Shown: in pieces, positions 21,040-31,549 of the stretch
Layout of the letters: each line of letters opens with the position of its first letter
How positions within the stretch are numbered: position 1 is the first letter of the stretch
Assembly: GCA_022414725.1 (NCBI GenBank)
Contig: CM039464.1
Coordinates: 37,412,609 to 37,476,608 of the forward strand
Length of the DNA stretch: 64,000 nt
From: Microglena sp. YARC
Lineage: Eukaryota > Chlorophyta > Chlorophyceae > Chlamydomonadales > Chlamydomonadaceae
Reading direction: 5' to 3'
Position numbers and translations under genes: made by a program
Notes under the pieces: model-generated
Database searches by the model: none
Seen by the model: the letters and a program-made list of their open reading frames with translations, nothing else
What the model was told of the DNA's origin: nothing

Positions 21040-22325
21040 CAATTGCTGGTCCCTGCCCTAGCTCATGTAGCCAGCCTTCTAGTGCGGGTCCCTCGGCCTG
21101 GCCCCCTCTCATACATATAGCCTGCCCTCCATTGATGGTCCCTGTCGTCACTCGTGTAGTCTACCTTCCATTGCTGGTCCCTGCCTCCGCTCTCGTAGTC
21201 TGCCCTCCAATGCTGGTCCCTACCTCCACTCATGTAGCCTGCCCTCCATTGCTGGTCCCTGTCTTCACTCATGTAGCCTACCTTCCATTGCTGGTCCCTT
21301 CCTCCGCTTATGTAGCCTGCCGTCCAATGCTGCTCCATGCCTGTGCTCATGTAGCCTGCCCTCCGTTGCTGGTCCCTGTCTTCACTCGTGTAGCCTACCT
21401 TCCATTGCTGGTCCCTGCCTCCGCTCATGTAGGCTGCGCTCCATTGCTGGTCCCTGCCTCTGCTTATGTAGCCTGTCCTCCATTGCTGGTCCCTGCCTCC
21501 GCTTATGTAGCCTGCGCTCCATTGATGGTCCCTGTCGTCACTCATGTAGCCTGCGCTCCATTGCTGGTCCTTGCCTCCGCTCTCGTAGTCTGCCCTCCAA
21601 TGCTGGTCCCAACCTCCGCTCATGTAGCCTGCCCTCCATTGCTGGTCCCTGTCTTCACTCATGTAGCCTACCTTCCATTGCTGGTCCCTTCCTCCGCTCA
21701 TGTAGGATAGCCTGCCGTCCAATGCTGGTCCATGCCTCCGCTCATGAAGGCTGCCCTCCATTGCCGGTCCCTGCCTCCGCTTATGTAGGCTGCCCTCCAT
21801 TGCTGGTCCCTGCCTCCGCTCATGTAGCCTGCGCTCCATTGCTGGTCCCTGCCTCCACTCATGTAGCCTGCCCTCCATTGCTGGTCCATGCCTCCGCTCA
21901 TGTAGCCTGCGCTCCAATGCTGGTCCCTGCCCTCCAATGCTGGTCCTTGCCTCCGCTCTCGTAATCTGCCCTCCATTGCTGGTCCTTGCCTCCACTCATG
22001 TAGCCTGACCTCCATTACTGGGCCCTGCCTCCGCTCATGTAGCCTGACCTCCACTGATGGTCCCTATCGTCACTCATTTAGCCTACCTTCCATTGCTGGT
22101 CCCTGCCTCTGCTCTCGTAGCTGGCCCTCCATTGCTGGTCCCTGCCTCCGCTCATGTAGCCTGCCCTCCAATAATGCTGGTCCTTGCCTCTGCCCATGTA
22201 GCCTGCCCTCCAATGCTAGTCCCAGCCTCAGCCCATGTAGCATGCCCTCTATTTTTGGTCCCACAACCTGTCTTAGTGTATATAGCCTGCCCTCCCATGC
22301 TGGTCCTTGCCTTAGCTCACGTAGC
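21040..22325 (-). repeat. 39-bp minisatellite, about 33 copies, open on both strands
   Basis: The unit (ctcatgtagcctgccctcc plus attgctggtccctgcctccg, 39 bp) repeats with few indels. Because 39 is a multiple of three, long frames stay open: 310 residues on the minus strand (21063-21995, RDQQWRAGYMSGG-type 13-mers) and 192 on the plus strand (YVACPPLLVPASA-type). I do not consider these proved genes. Confidence 0.85.
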
Positions 22326-23552
22326 CAGCTGACGAACTACTCTTCCAATTTATAAGTAGCCACCTGACTGACATATGGATGCCTAACTAGCTGAATGACT
22401 GACTCAAAAACTGGCTAATTAACTGACATAATATATTTGGTGCACAATTCCAACATGAAAAAACTTCCCATATGCTTTGTTCATGTGCTTACATCAAGGA
22501 TGCTTCCATTGGGACGTGGGAGGACTTGATCAAGTATTGTGGAGGCAATTGGTGCCATGGATCGCGTGGCAATAGCTTGGCCCATGGAGTGCTTGGCAAT
22601 GAAACCGACTGCCAAGGATGAGGGTAGCCCATTAAGGCCAACCGACTGCCAAGGATGAGGGAGCTCGGTAAAGAAGAAGGTAGCACACCTGGGTAGCATC
22701 TACGGATGGGATAAACCTACGGCTGCTCCCACCTCATCCACCGTACCATAAGATGGTACTGCCATTGGTGTCAAGGCTCCCGATGCATAACCTACTGGCC
22801 GGGACATGAGAAGAAAGGCCACCTAGGTAGATAGCTAGATAGGTATTGGAGTCTAAGAGTAGGGCTAGCTGCTCTAAAGAGGGCTAGCTGTTAGGCACTC
22901 TTCAGGGATGGGATATCTTGATACTTTATTACACATAATCGATGCTGCATATTCCTGAGTGTCGTGGCTTCCAATTCAAAACCTACAAGCCGAGGCCTGG
23001 GCAGGGGGAAGAAGGCCCCCTAGGTATTTAGCTAGATAGGTACCAGAGTGTAGGAGCAAGGCTACCTGCTATAAAGAGGGCTGGCTGTTAGGCACTCTTG
23101 AGTCTTGAAGGATGGGATCTCTTGAGACTTTATTACTCACAGACATAGTAGGATTAGAAGCTAGTGAAGGTGCGGTCCCAAGCATATAATTCCCATATAA
23201 GGAGTATGTGTCTTGTAGCTAGTTGCCTTGCTGACAATCTAATGGAGTAATGCACTGCCATGTATCACAAATTGTACAACTGGTAGGATGAGGGGTGGCA
23301 CGTAATTTGTGTGGTTGCTTGCAGGTTGCTTGCTTATTATAATTTGTTGATTTATTTTTGGTCAGAAGAGTTAGAAATGTTATGAGTGGGGTTTGCGTTA
23401 CATCAGTGGGTCAGTTTGCCTGTATAATGGTGTTTTATTGTAGCTACCTGTCTATCAAGTTGTTGAGAAGTACAACTTTACTTAATATACATGTAAACTA
23501 ACTCATGGGATGATTTTAAGATCACCATGAACAATTTGTAATGCAATTTCGA
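22326..23552. other. Gene-poor stretch with a two-copy direct repeat
   Basis: The segments at about 22810-22935 and 23014-23140 are diverged direct repeats (tagctagataggta, gctgttaggcactctt, gatgggat, actttatta). A smaller duplication (accgactgccaaggatgag) occurs at 22601-22660. No gene was recognised. Confidence 0.5.
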
Positions 23553-24776
23553 GATTATCTGAAGAGCATCCAGATACGTATCTGCTCATTTCAAATTATT
23601 ATCTTAGATATTTATCTCAGATATTGCACAGATACTATTTAGATGTTATCTAGCTACCACAGGTACAGGCGCATGTACGGTTTCAGGTATTGTTTAGACG
23701 CTATCTAAACAGTATCTAGTATTACAGATAATGCAGTTAGAGACATCCCTGATGAGAGAAGGGTTGGCTTTAAACGCCTCCGATACCAAAAATGGTTCGC
23801 AGCCAACAGCAATGATGAGAATGGCTTGATTCCCTTTACATCCGCCTTACATAAGCAGGATCAGATTCGTTCTATAGCACAGTTTAGAATGGGTTCCCAT
23901 TGGCTGAACACAGAAAGAATGAGGGTGGTGGATAGAGCACACATCCCTCGCTCAATGAGACACTGTCAAATGTGTGGGTTCCAAAAACCTGAGGATGAAA
24001 TGCATATGTTTGAGTGCCCTTTTTATAATGATATTCGCCTCCGCTACCAGAAGCTGTTTACAGATATTTATAGGCATGTCCATGAGGATACCAACTTACC
24101 GTATGGAATGTGGAATTCTGCGATTCCACATTCAGAACCTTTATGAATGGAAAATGGCACTAAGTATTTTTGGAGCAACCTAGCCGACTATCTTTCTACT
24201 TGTAGAAGAGCAAGACAGGAAGCCCTGGACTGCTTAGTGGCACCGTAATTTATCATCCCTTTTTTTCTTCTTCTTGTGACTTCTCATTTGTTAGCTTCTT
24301 ACCTCCGCCACTGTAAGTGGTTGAGATCTGGGTCCGGCTCTAAGGGGTTTAATACCTACGCCACCAAAACGGTGGTTGGGAGTTTGGTTTGTTTGTCCTC
24401 GACACACCCCTGATGTAATGGGGTTTTTTGCTTTGTGGGTGCTTTTTCTTTTTGTTTAAAGCACAGAGTCTCATACACCCTCGCGGTGTCAAGTAGACTT
24501 TAACATGTAATGTAATGTAATGTAATGTAAGATATCCGTATCTAGATATTGTTTAGATACTCTCTAAGCAGTATCTAGAAATACAGATATCCGTATCTAG
24601 ATATTGTCTAGATACTCTCTAGGCAGTATCTAGATACTACAGATATCAGTATCTATGCACCAGTATCTGTGATATCTAGATACCGTCTAGATAGTATCTG
24701 TTCAGTATCTGAGATAAATATGTGAGATAATAATTTGAATTAAGCAGGTACGTATCTAGATACTCCTCAGATAATC
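23553..24776. mobile_element. Fold-back (long inverted repeat) element interrupted by a LINE
   Basis: The left arm (23553-23730) starts gattatctga and continues with agatacgtatctgct, ttcaaattattatct and atttatctcagat. The right arm (24531-24776) ends with the reverse complement of the same words. The inner arms carry roughly 55-bp tandem units with gatatccgtatctagatatt. LINE copy B occupies 23731-24530 exactly between the arms. No transposase is present, so this is a non-autonomous fold-back or MITE-like element. I did not find convincing target duplications. Confidence 0.7.
23731..24530 (+). mobile_element. 5'-truncated LINE fragment, copy B, inside the fold-back element
   Basis: It begins at the equivalent of AVRDIPDERRVGFKRLRYQ and includes the C-x2-C-x9-H-x3-C finger (CQMCGFQKPEDEMHMFEC). 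It ends with the shared 3' UTR and TAATG-type tail. One base is missing around 24098 compared with copies A and C (aacttaccg against aacttaaccg), so the last part of the frame is broken. AGATA at both borders is a possible short target duplication. Confidence 0.8.
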
Positions 24777-24872
24777 GGTCGGTTCCCTGAGTGTTGCATG
24801 TAAGTCAGAACACGGGGAGGAGCAGATCCTCTTATGCTAATGTTCCCCATTTCCCTTTCATCTACTGATAAG

Positions 24873-26021
24873 TTATCCGATGCCTACAGAAAGGCGTACT
24901 GCCTTGATGTGCCTACGGCTGGTGGGCTGGGAGAACAGGGGGTACGTGGATGTGTGTAGATGAGTATGGATGAGTGTGATTCTGATGCAAAGCTCAGCGG
25001 TGTTGGCATGAGCCTGGTGCTTGTTGTATTCAGGTGGAAGAGGTGGGACACGTGTTTGGGTGAGTACGGTGGTGAAGGTGTGATCCCAATCAGTTGAGAT
25101 TGATGGGGTTATGTTGTCACTCTTGTGGATGACGGGAATGCAGGCCGTGGTTGGCATGATGTCTTGCTGGGTGGAGCAGGATGAGATACCTGTGGTGGAT
25201 GGTTCTGTCTTGGAGGTGGATGTGTGGTTTATGTTCAGATCCCCCTCATGCAAGTCATCAGGGTTGGCTTGAGGGCTAGGTGAAGAGGAGGCATGAGTGA
25301 CAGTCCGTGAAATGTTATCATGGGCTACATCAGGTACACTTGTATGAGGGATGACAGGATTGTCAGACAGTTCCCCCCCATGCAAGTGTTCAATGTCAAC
25401 GACAGTGGATCTGGGGCTGTTGTCCTTAATGGTTGCATTGGCAGACATAAGAGGGACGGGTACAACAGCAGGCACAGGTGTGCAGGCAAGAGCAACAGTC
25501 GGGGCAGGTGTGGCTGGCTGTGGGTGGTGAGAGATGTAAGAGGATGTATATGCAGTTGTATGGACATGGTGGAAAGGTGCGGGATCATCCTCGCTATCAT
25601 CATCGCTATTATCCTCGCTATCATCGTCAGAACTATCAGTATCGTGTGGATCAGCATCGTCGGGGAAACCGAATATGCCCCCACCGAAAGAACGGCGGAG
25701 GTACCGCAGTGCTTCTGCAGCATTGTTGGTATGTGCGGAGACTCGAACTGCCAGGCCAGGTGAAAGACGATCGATGATGTAGTTGAAAGCAATGTAGTTG
25801 CTAGAGGTGGATATCCTGGCATTTGCATCACTACTATAAGTCCATCCATTGATAGGTTCACCATCTCGTCTTCTGTCAAAAGATCCATCCTCGACAGAGT
25901 AGCGGCAACTGTTTTTGAGAAGAGGGGTAACAGTAGTTATGTACCAGCGTATGAAAACTATTGTGCCCCTACCATCATATGTAGTCGCAGTCGTGGTTGG
26001 TCTTGGTAGTCTTGCAGACAT
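24873..26021 (-). CDS. Gag-like protein of the truncated gag-only element
   Basis: This 382-residue frame starts at an ATG. It aligns with the gag protein at 30113-31549 at several anchors: NYIAFNYIIDRLSPGLA, AHTNNAAEALRYLRRSFG, the acidic run, IEHLHGGEL, PPLPPEYNKHQ and the identical last residues VGIG. The N-terminal third is the conserved helical part, the rest is Pro/Thr/Ser/His-rich linker. No zinc knuckle, protease or polymerase is present. The role is inferred to be particle formation. The long open frame despite divergence suggests past selection on the protein. Confidence 0.6.
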   Translation of the reverse strand: MSARLPRPTTTATTYDGRGTIVFIRWYITTVTPLLKNSCRYSVEDGSFDRRRDGEPINGWTYSSDANARISTSSNYIAFNYIIDRLSPGLAVRVSAHTNNAAEALRYLRRSFGGGIFGFPDDADPHDTDSSDDDSEDNSDDDSEDDPAPFHHVHTTAYTSSYISHHPQPATPAPTVALACTPVPAVVPVPLMSANATIKDNSPRSTVVDIEHLHGGELSDNPVIPHTSVPDVAHDNISRTVTHASSSPSPQANPDDLHEGDLNINHTSTSKTEPSTTGISSCSTQQDIMPTTACIPVIHKSDNITPSISTDWDHTFTTVLTQTRVPPLPPEYNKHQAHANTAELCIRITLIHTHLHTSTYPLFSQPTSRRHIKAVRLSVGIG

Positions 26022-26377
26022 TGTCGAGTGGGAGGAGGTGACGACGGGTGAAGGATTTCCAGGTAGATGGACACTTTGGCGATCAGGAGATGCTCCCCAT
26101 CAGGCGAATGCCGGATATGATCCGTCAAGTGTGGCCACGCAGCAGAAGCTCAAGTAGGTGCGAAAGGCGGGATTAGGGAGTAGGAGATCTGAGTACGATA
26201 AAGGAACTCGAGATCTGGGAATGGGTATTTGGGGAGGAAAAGGGTGGGGTGAAGTCCAACTGGGGAGGGGGCTGGAGGTTTGATAGGTCAGGCGTGGTGG
26301 AGAGACGGCTGAGCTGCGTAAGCAGCGGGAAGTGGGAAGGTGGTGGTGGGGGCGCATGGAGGTAGAGATTGTTGTCA

Positions 26378-26447
<70 letters not shown>
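26378..26447 (+). repeat. G70 homopolymer run, longest in the window
   Basis: Seventy consecutive G, then an A and seven more G. On the minus strand this is a C70 run in the leader of the gag-only element, 350 bases before its start codon. Assembly length of such a run is unreliable. Confidence 0.85.
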
Positions 26448-26448
<1 letters not shown>

Positions 26449-26705
26449 GGGGGGGTTACTTGGCGGAACAGCTGGATGCTCAATGGAGCAGGAGTTGGCT
26501 GGCGGAACAGCTTGATGCTTAATGGAGCAGAATCACCGGAAACGCGGCTGATCTTCGCACAAGAGTTGTGTCCCAATGGGGAGATTCTTGTCGGTTGGAG
26601 CTTTCTTCACTCCTTTCAATTGAAGCACGTCGGGACAACAATCAAAATGTCCTTCAGCTCGAGATACGCCGAGCAAGGACAATCTAACGCGAAGGGACCG
26701 TAACC

Positions 26706-26942
26706 TGTAGTATTCCGGAGCGTGTGCAAAGCACAGAGACGAGGGGAAGACGGTAAGGATAAGGTCTTTACAATTAGATAAGCATTCGATCAATGCGCTA
26801 GGAGGAAGTACTGAGATGGCGCGGCACCTTAGGGTACCGGCGTCAGAGTCCGTGCCATAGCTGGCAGCGGCATCACAGTACAGTGCAGCAGGGAGGTAGT
26901 CCTGTGCACTCTAGGTGAGCCGGTGAAACCCGGTGAATAACA
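26706..26942 (-). repeat. 5' LTR of the truncated gag-only element
   Basis: Read on the minus strand it starts TGTTATTCACCGGGT and ends near CGGAATACTACA, i.e. TG...CA, 237 bp. The start matches the family LTRs at 29096 (TGTTATATACCGGTT) and 53204 (TGTTATTGACCGGTT). The base after it begins GGTTAC, as GGTTAT does after the LTR at 29341, so this may be the primer-binding region. Confidence 0.6.
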
Positions 26943-29092
26943 ATTCCTGAGGTCTTGGCACGCAGTGAGTGGATGAACAATGTACCAAGTGGAATGATGT
27001 TAAAATAAGGAAAACTGGAATGATTGTTAAGTCAGGAAAGCTGAAATGATTTTAAAGTAAGGAAAGCTGAACCAGGAATGGCCAACTCGGTGCTTTCCAC
27101 TTATATTTATTTATTGGGCAGGTTCACAATCTCCCAAAACCGACCAGGCAATAACGGCCAACAGACAGCCGCTCACGCACTTTTGAAATGTGTTTGATAC
27201 TTGGAACGCCTTTCAGACTGCGAGTCCCTTGATCGGGCACTTCATACTACGACGACATAGTGTTTCTGTATTTGTTTTGCTTCCCATGTCCTTCCCGGCT
27301 CCTTTATTTATATCATCCTCCTAATAAAATATGCACTTGTATGTGTGTTACGGTCCAGCGGTAGCCACATCAAACCCACCCAGACCCCTCCCCTACCCCC
27401 CCGAGCCCTGTTATCTGTGGGGGCGTGTAGGGGGCGTGGGGGCCTGGGCCTGGGGGGCTCGGGGCGCTATGATAGGTCACACCCGGTCACACCCGTCACA
27501 CCGCGGTCGCACCTGACGGCCAATTCCGCTTCACCTACAATAAATTGTTTCTTGCAGCATTGCGACAGATCCTTTACTAAAAGACCTGCCAACCATGTTA
27601 CCATCGTCATACACCTCTGCACTGCCAGCTACTGCTACGCTATTTCATGCTTCCTGCGCAATGCGTGTGCTCATGGCGCACATGTAACCGCGCATGTGTA
27701 ATACGAGCATACCCCTGCTGATGCGTGCATTGCTGCCACAGGAGAACGGATCGCAGACAATCCCATGCGGCCATGCCCATCCATGATGAGGTTGACAAGA
27801 GAGGGCGAACTAGCGGAGGCCCCGTGGCTATGGGGACCGGAGGCCCCGTAGCTATGGGGACAAACACGGAGGTATGTGTTCGAAAGATGGTATGATTAAA
27901 TGGTCTGTGAATGGGCTGCTTACTGTCTGCAGGCAGAGTTCATACTTATGGGTAGTATACACACACCCTTTCAAGAGATAACTTGGTTACATCAGGAGCC
28001 TGGGGGCTCACTGGTACAGCAAACTAGGCTAGGTCATACTGCCGGCTGCCAGTAGGGTAGCTAGGGCATACCGGCAGCTAGTTAGCTAGTGTGTGCACTC
28101 GCGCATACTGTGCTATGAATACATATTATAACATTCCCCCCAACCCCTGGTATTATGCATTGTCAGAGTTCCTAGGATAAGGAGTCTCAAAAGAAAAAAT
28201 AAATACTTTTGCCCGGGTAAGAAACCTCGCAGGGGAAACCCATGGGAAGATTGAAGATCCCAGCTTGGTAGAACTCAACAGAGCTTGATGCTGTAGTGCA
28301 GGGCTTTTTATTCCCGCTATATATAGCGATCCCTAGTTTTGACCCCGTTTTGGCGAAGTTATCGCAATAAAAATATAAACAAATAGTTTTTTTGTGTGCC
28401 CTAAATGGCCTCTACAGCTAGAAAAGTCTATAACAGCTATACAAAGCTGTAAAAGGCACTAAAACGCTGTTCCCTAAGGTGGCCTAAACCCACTTTCATA
28501 TTTGAAAACATAAGCCCTTCTGTAGTGTCCTTATATATGCCATGGAAAAGGGTATGGACTAGAAAGGACACACTTCGGCACCTCATACAACTTTGTTATG
28601 ATAAAATACAGCCTGTCATAACATTTGTTATAAGGATGTACAGCATAGCATAACACTCAAAAATTGCCTTGTCCTGGGGTCATTTACTAGCAATGATAAC
28701 GCCTGGTGGGGCGTGGTTTTAAGGGAGCCCAGTATTACGGCGGTAGAGAATGGGCTGCTACTTTATCTGGACAGTGCTACCATGGCGTTTGACAGCGACC
28801 ACGAACACTAAGGCGCACCCGTAGGGATTCAAACCCGCACCTTCTGCCTGATTTCAACGGACTCTACCATTGAGCCAATTGCAAAACGGGATGTATGGTT
28901 AATTTTATCATTTACGACCTATCCGCAATGGTTTGTCCTCCACGCCTCTGCAGCTGTCCAATCAGGTAGACCAGCATTGGTGGACCTGTGGCTGGTAGAC
29001 TATTCCTACGGACAACTCAAAACAACAAAGGACAAGGCTATGTTAGGATCTGACAGGGAAACTGAGGAGTCAGACCTAACGACACAAATGAA
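26943..29092. repeat. Duplicated block, copy 1, left part (pairs with 58464-60585)
   Basis: Shared words include attcctgagg, cttggcacgcagtg, gccaactcggtgctttcc, the stretch around 27345-27660 (ccagcggtagccacatc), tttcatgcttcctgcgcaat, and 28934-29090 (ctgacagggaaactgagg). Order and spacing agree except for a SINE in this copy and about 220 extra bases in the other (60322-60540). No protein gene was recognised in either copy. Confidence 0.8.
28688..28907 (-). mobile_element. tRNA-derived SINE with target duplication
   Basis: On the minus strand it has an A box TGGCTCAATGG (28877-28867), a B box GGTTTGAATCC (28835-28825), and a body shared with the element at 37612, ending GGGCTCCCTTAA, ACCACGCCCCAC, GGCGTTATCATT. 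TCATTTAC flanks it on both sides (28680-28687 and 28908-28915). The paralogous block has a single TCATTTAC at 60184-60191 and no insert, so it shows the empty site. Confidence 0.8.
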
Positions 29093-29095
29093 CGC

Positions 29096-29341
29096 TGTTA
29101 TATACCGGTTCTCCCGGTCCAGCTAGAGTGTCTTGGGCCTCCAGGCCTTCCGCCTGGAAGCTTCCATAGTAGTGCCTCTGCCCGTTAGGGCCGGCACCTA
29201 CCGGCGCAAGTACCCTGAGGTACTGTCGCCTTTTCCCTTCTTATACCTAGCTTGCTGCCTGGCATGCTATCACGATTGTAAACGTAGCACCTTCGCCACT
29301 CCCTTGTCAGTCCTCACGAAGATAATACTCCGGAAGCTAAA
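29096..29341 (+). repeat. 5' LTR of the gag-only element
   Basis: It begins TGTTATATACCGGTTCTCCC and ends near CCGGAAGCTAAA. It is the same length as the 3' LTR, with about eight substitutions and two single-base indels between them. GGTTATCGC follows, a possible primer-binding site. Confidence 0.8.
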
Positions 29342-29529
29342 GGTTATCGCTCACCACGCCGTCCCGTGTTCCACTGCAACAGTCTTCCACGCCTGTTACC
29401 CTGTCCGTAGATCCCGAGCTCCCGCGCACCTGCAGTGCCTTCCACAGTTGCCGCCGCAACAACCGAAGGAAAAGGATCTCAGTTGCAGAATCTTCTCTGA
29501 TTGCTAGGCCCCCCCGCTGGACCACCAGC

Positions 29530-29700
29530 CCCCAACAGTCTTCCCAAGACCCCGCTGGACCGCCAGTACGTTGCCCCCGCAACAAACCCCTCTCTGAGTC
29601 TACCCAAGACCCCGCTGGACAGCCAGTCCGTTGCCCCCCGCAACAAACCCCTCACCGAGTCTACCCAAAGACCGCCAGTAAGTTGCCCCCGGAAGTAAGT
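29530..29700 (+). repeat. About 50-60 bp tandem repeat in the leader of the gag-only element
   Basis: Three to four imperfect units carry acccaagaccccgctgga, ccgccagtacgttgcccccg and caacaaacccct. The whole leader to 30030 is C-rich. Confidence 0.6.
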
Positions 29701-30112
29701 TGCCCCCCAGCCAGTAAGTTGCCCCCGGAACACAAACCACCCCACTGCGTCAACCCATCATTCCCCCTCTCCCTAATCCCGCCATCCCCTTACCTCTCCG
29801 GCCCCGCAAGCCAAATCTCCTGCCCAAAGCCCCCTCCCCCTCCCCCTCCCTTCCAGTCCCCTACTTCCAGTAGGAGATCTCCAATTCCTCCAGTACTCTC
29901 ACCACCCCTTTTTTCCGCTTCTATCGTCGATCTTCAACTTCCTCACTTCCGCTCTGAGCTCTCCTTCGCCACCATTGCGGACCCTGCTCGGAGCCAGCTC
30001 TCCAACTTTACCGATCAAACCCCCTGACTACTTCATATGGGGGGACCTCTTGACCATCGATCTTCATGATTTTTGAGAGAGCCAACAACTCCTGCGAAGC
30101 CTCACCTTCTTG

Positions 30113-31549
30113 ATGTCGTGGCCATATCCTGAACGTTTGAGGTTGAGCGAGATTACGCCTGCTCAATTCAACATCTATGAGCCTGGCAAAGATTTCGGTG
30201 AGTGGTACTCAATTATCTGTCGGGAAATCGCTAGAGCGCCTTATAGCATGGCGATCAACCAGGACGCTATGCTGAATTGGCGCCCGGACCAAGAGCCCCA
30301 GTCTCCCGATGATGATGATAGGTACCCCGACAGAGAGGATTTTCCAGATACGAGAATATGCCGCTCTGCCAACGCAATTGCATTTAGGTTTGTAGTCAAC
30401 TCCCTGTCTCCCACCCTTGCTCGAATCTTTGTTGCGCACACCAATGTTGCGGCAGAATTACTGCGCAACCTTAGATGGTACTTTGGAAAGATCAGCCCTG
30501 CCATGCCCGCACTTCATCTGTCTGTCCCGACTAATGCTCTTGCTTGCACCGCTATGCCCGCTTCAGTAGCCCTGCTAATGTCTTTTAGATCACAGTATGC
30601 TGCTCCCTGTCCTCTCACAGACTGTGCTCTCAAAGATGGGGAGGACATTGATAGTGATGATCATGCATCCCTCCAAATTGATCCTATCATTTTCCAAGAA
30701 ACTGTCCTATCAGCAGACCTCCTTGCTTTGATTGATGATGATACTAATCAGTTCGGAGAGAGGTATAATGTCATGATCAATAAGGCTGTCTATGCCTACT
30801 TTGATAGAGTCAGAATTGATGATGATGATCCTGGTGTCACTCCTGCTGGCTACACTGCCATAGCACTTGCAGCCCCGACCGCTGCATTTAAATATGCCAC
30901 CATCCCACACACGGCCACAGCCACACCTGTCCTTCATCCCATTCGGACTAGACTGGTACCAACCGTGCGTAGTAAGATGTACTTCCATACTCATGCAAAT
31001 GACAACACCATGGTTAACTCTGAAGTACCTGCCCCTCTCCACACGCAGCCAGTGGATGGATTTGTTCACTTGCATGGGGGGGGACTTCCCCCATACACTG
31101 CCATGGAACCTGGCGCACCCCATGCATCTGCCTGCCCCGCACACACATCGACCACACAACACGTCACCACCCCATACATAACATCAGCATCAGCACCACT
31201 AGATGACAGGACCATTACCTCCACAGCCTGCCATCCTGCTATTCACGCCATTGGAGTGCTGATCTCATCAATGACAAATGGTAGAGATGACAAATCTAGT
31301 CTCACACACCCTTCACCACCTGTCCCACCACTTCCCCCGGAAAATGACAAGAAACAGATTAGTGTTCATGTCACCTACAGTAATGCACCCATCGTTGCAT
31401 GTTCACTTGCACTACCACTCCCTGATCATAGCACTGGTTTTCCCCACATCTGCTCCACATCTGCCCCTACCAGCATGCGGTACCTGCCCCACCCTTCCTA
31501 CTACAATAGGAACCGCAAGGCTCTGCGCCTCCCTGTGGGCATTGGGTAA
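30113..31549 (+). CDS. Gag-like protein of the complete gag-only element
   Basis: This is a 478-residue intact frame from the ATG at 30113. The N-terminal region (about 1-130) has FGEWYSIICREIARAP, an acidic stretch, and NAIAFRFVVNSLSPTLARIF followed by AAELLRNLRWYFG, a helical arrangement like the capsid part of copia-type Gag. The rest is Pro/His/Thr-rich with HLHGGGLPPY, PPLPPENDKKQ and a C-terminus RLPVGIG shared with the minus-strand paralogue. No CCHC knuckle is visible. It probably assembles particles that package the element RNA. The family call rests on position between LTRs and the paralogue, not on a database match. Confidence 0.65.
   Translation: MSWPYPERLRLSEITPAQFNIYEPGKDFGEWYSIICREIARAPYSMAINQDAMLNWRPDQEPQSPDDDDRYPDREDFPDTRICRSANAIAFRFVVNSLSPTLARIFVAHTNVAAELLRNLRWYFGKISPAMPALHLSVPTNALACTAMPASVALLMSFRSQYAAPCPLTDCALKDGEDIDSDDHASLQIDPIIFQETVLSADLLALIDDDTNQFGERYNVMINKAVYAYFDRVRIDDDDPGVTPAGYTAIALAAPTAAFKYATIPHTATATPVLHPIRTRLVPTVRSKMYFHTHANDNTMVNSEVPAPLHTQPVDGFVHLHGGGLPPYTAMEPGAPHASACPAHTSTTQHVTTPYITSASAPLDDRTITSTACHPAIHAIGVLISSMTNGRDDKSSLTHPSPPVPPLPPENDKKQISVHVTYSNAPIVACSLALPLPDHSTGFPHICSTSAPTSMRYLPHPSYYNRNRKALRLPVGIG

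Larger units (their letters stand above)
24777..26942 (-). mobile_element. 3'-truncated gag-only LTR retrotransposon (minus strand)
   Basis: On the minus strand it reads: an LTR (26942 down to 26706), a G/C-homopolymer and proline-rich leader, and a gag-like gene (26021-24873), after which similarity to an LTR element is lost at the fold-back border near 24777. The intact relative at 29096-33546 has 1.75 kb and a second LTR after gag. Both are absent here, so the 3' end has been deleted or displaced. Confidence 0.65.

Noticed and set aside
20220..22325. CRISPR-like array
   Set aside because: The units are contiguous tandem repeats without unique spacers, in eukaryotic DNA with introns; no cas genes.
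28820..28885. Possible minus-strand tRNA gene
   Set aside because: The T-stem is mismatched and it lies inside an element with target duplications and an empty site in the paralogous block.
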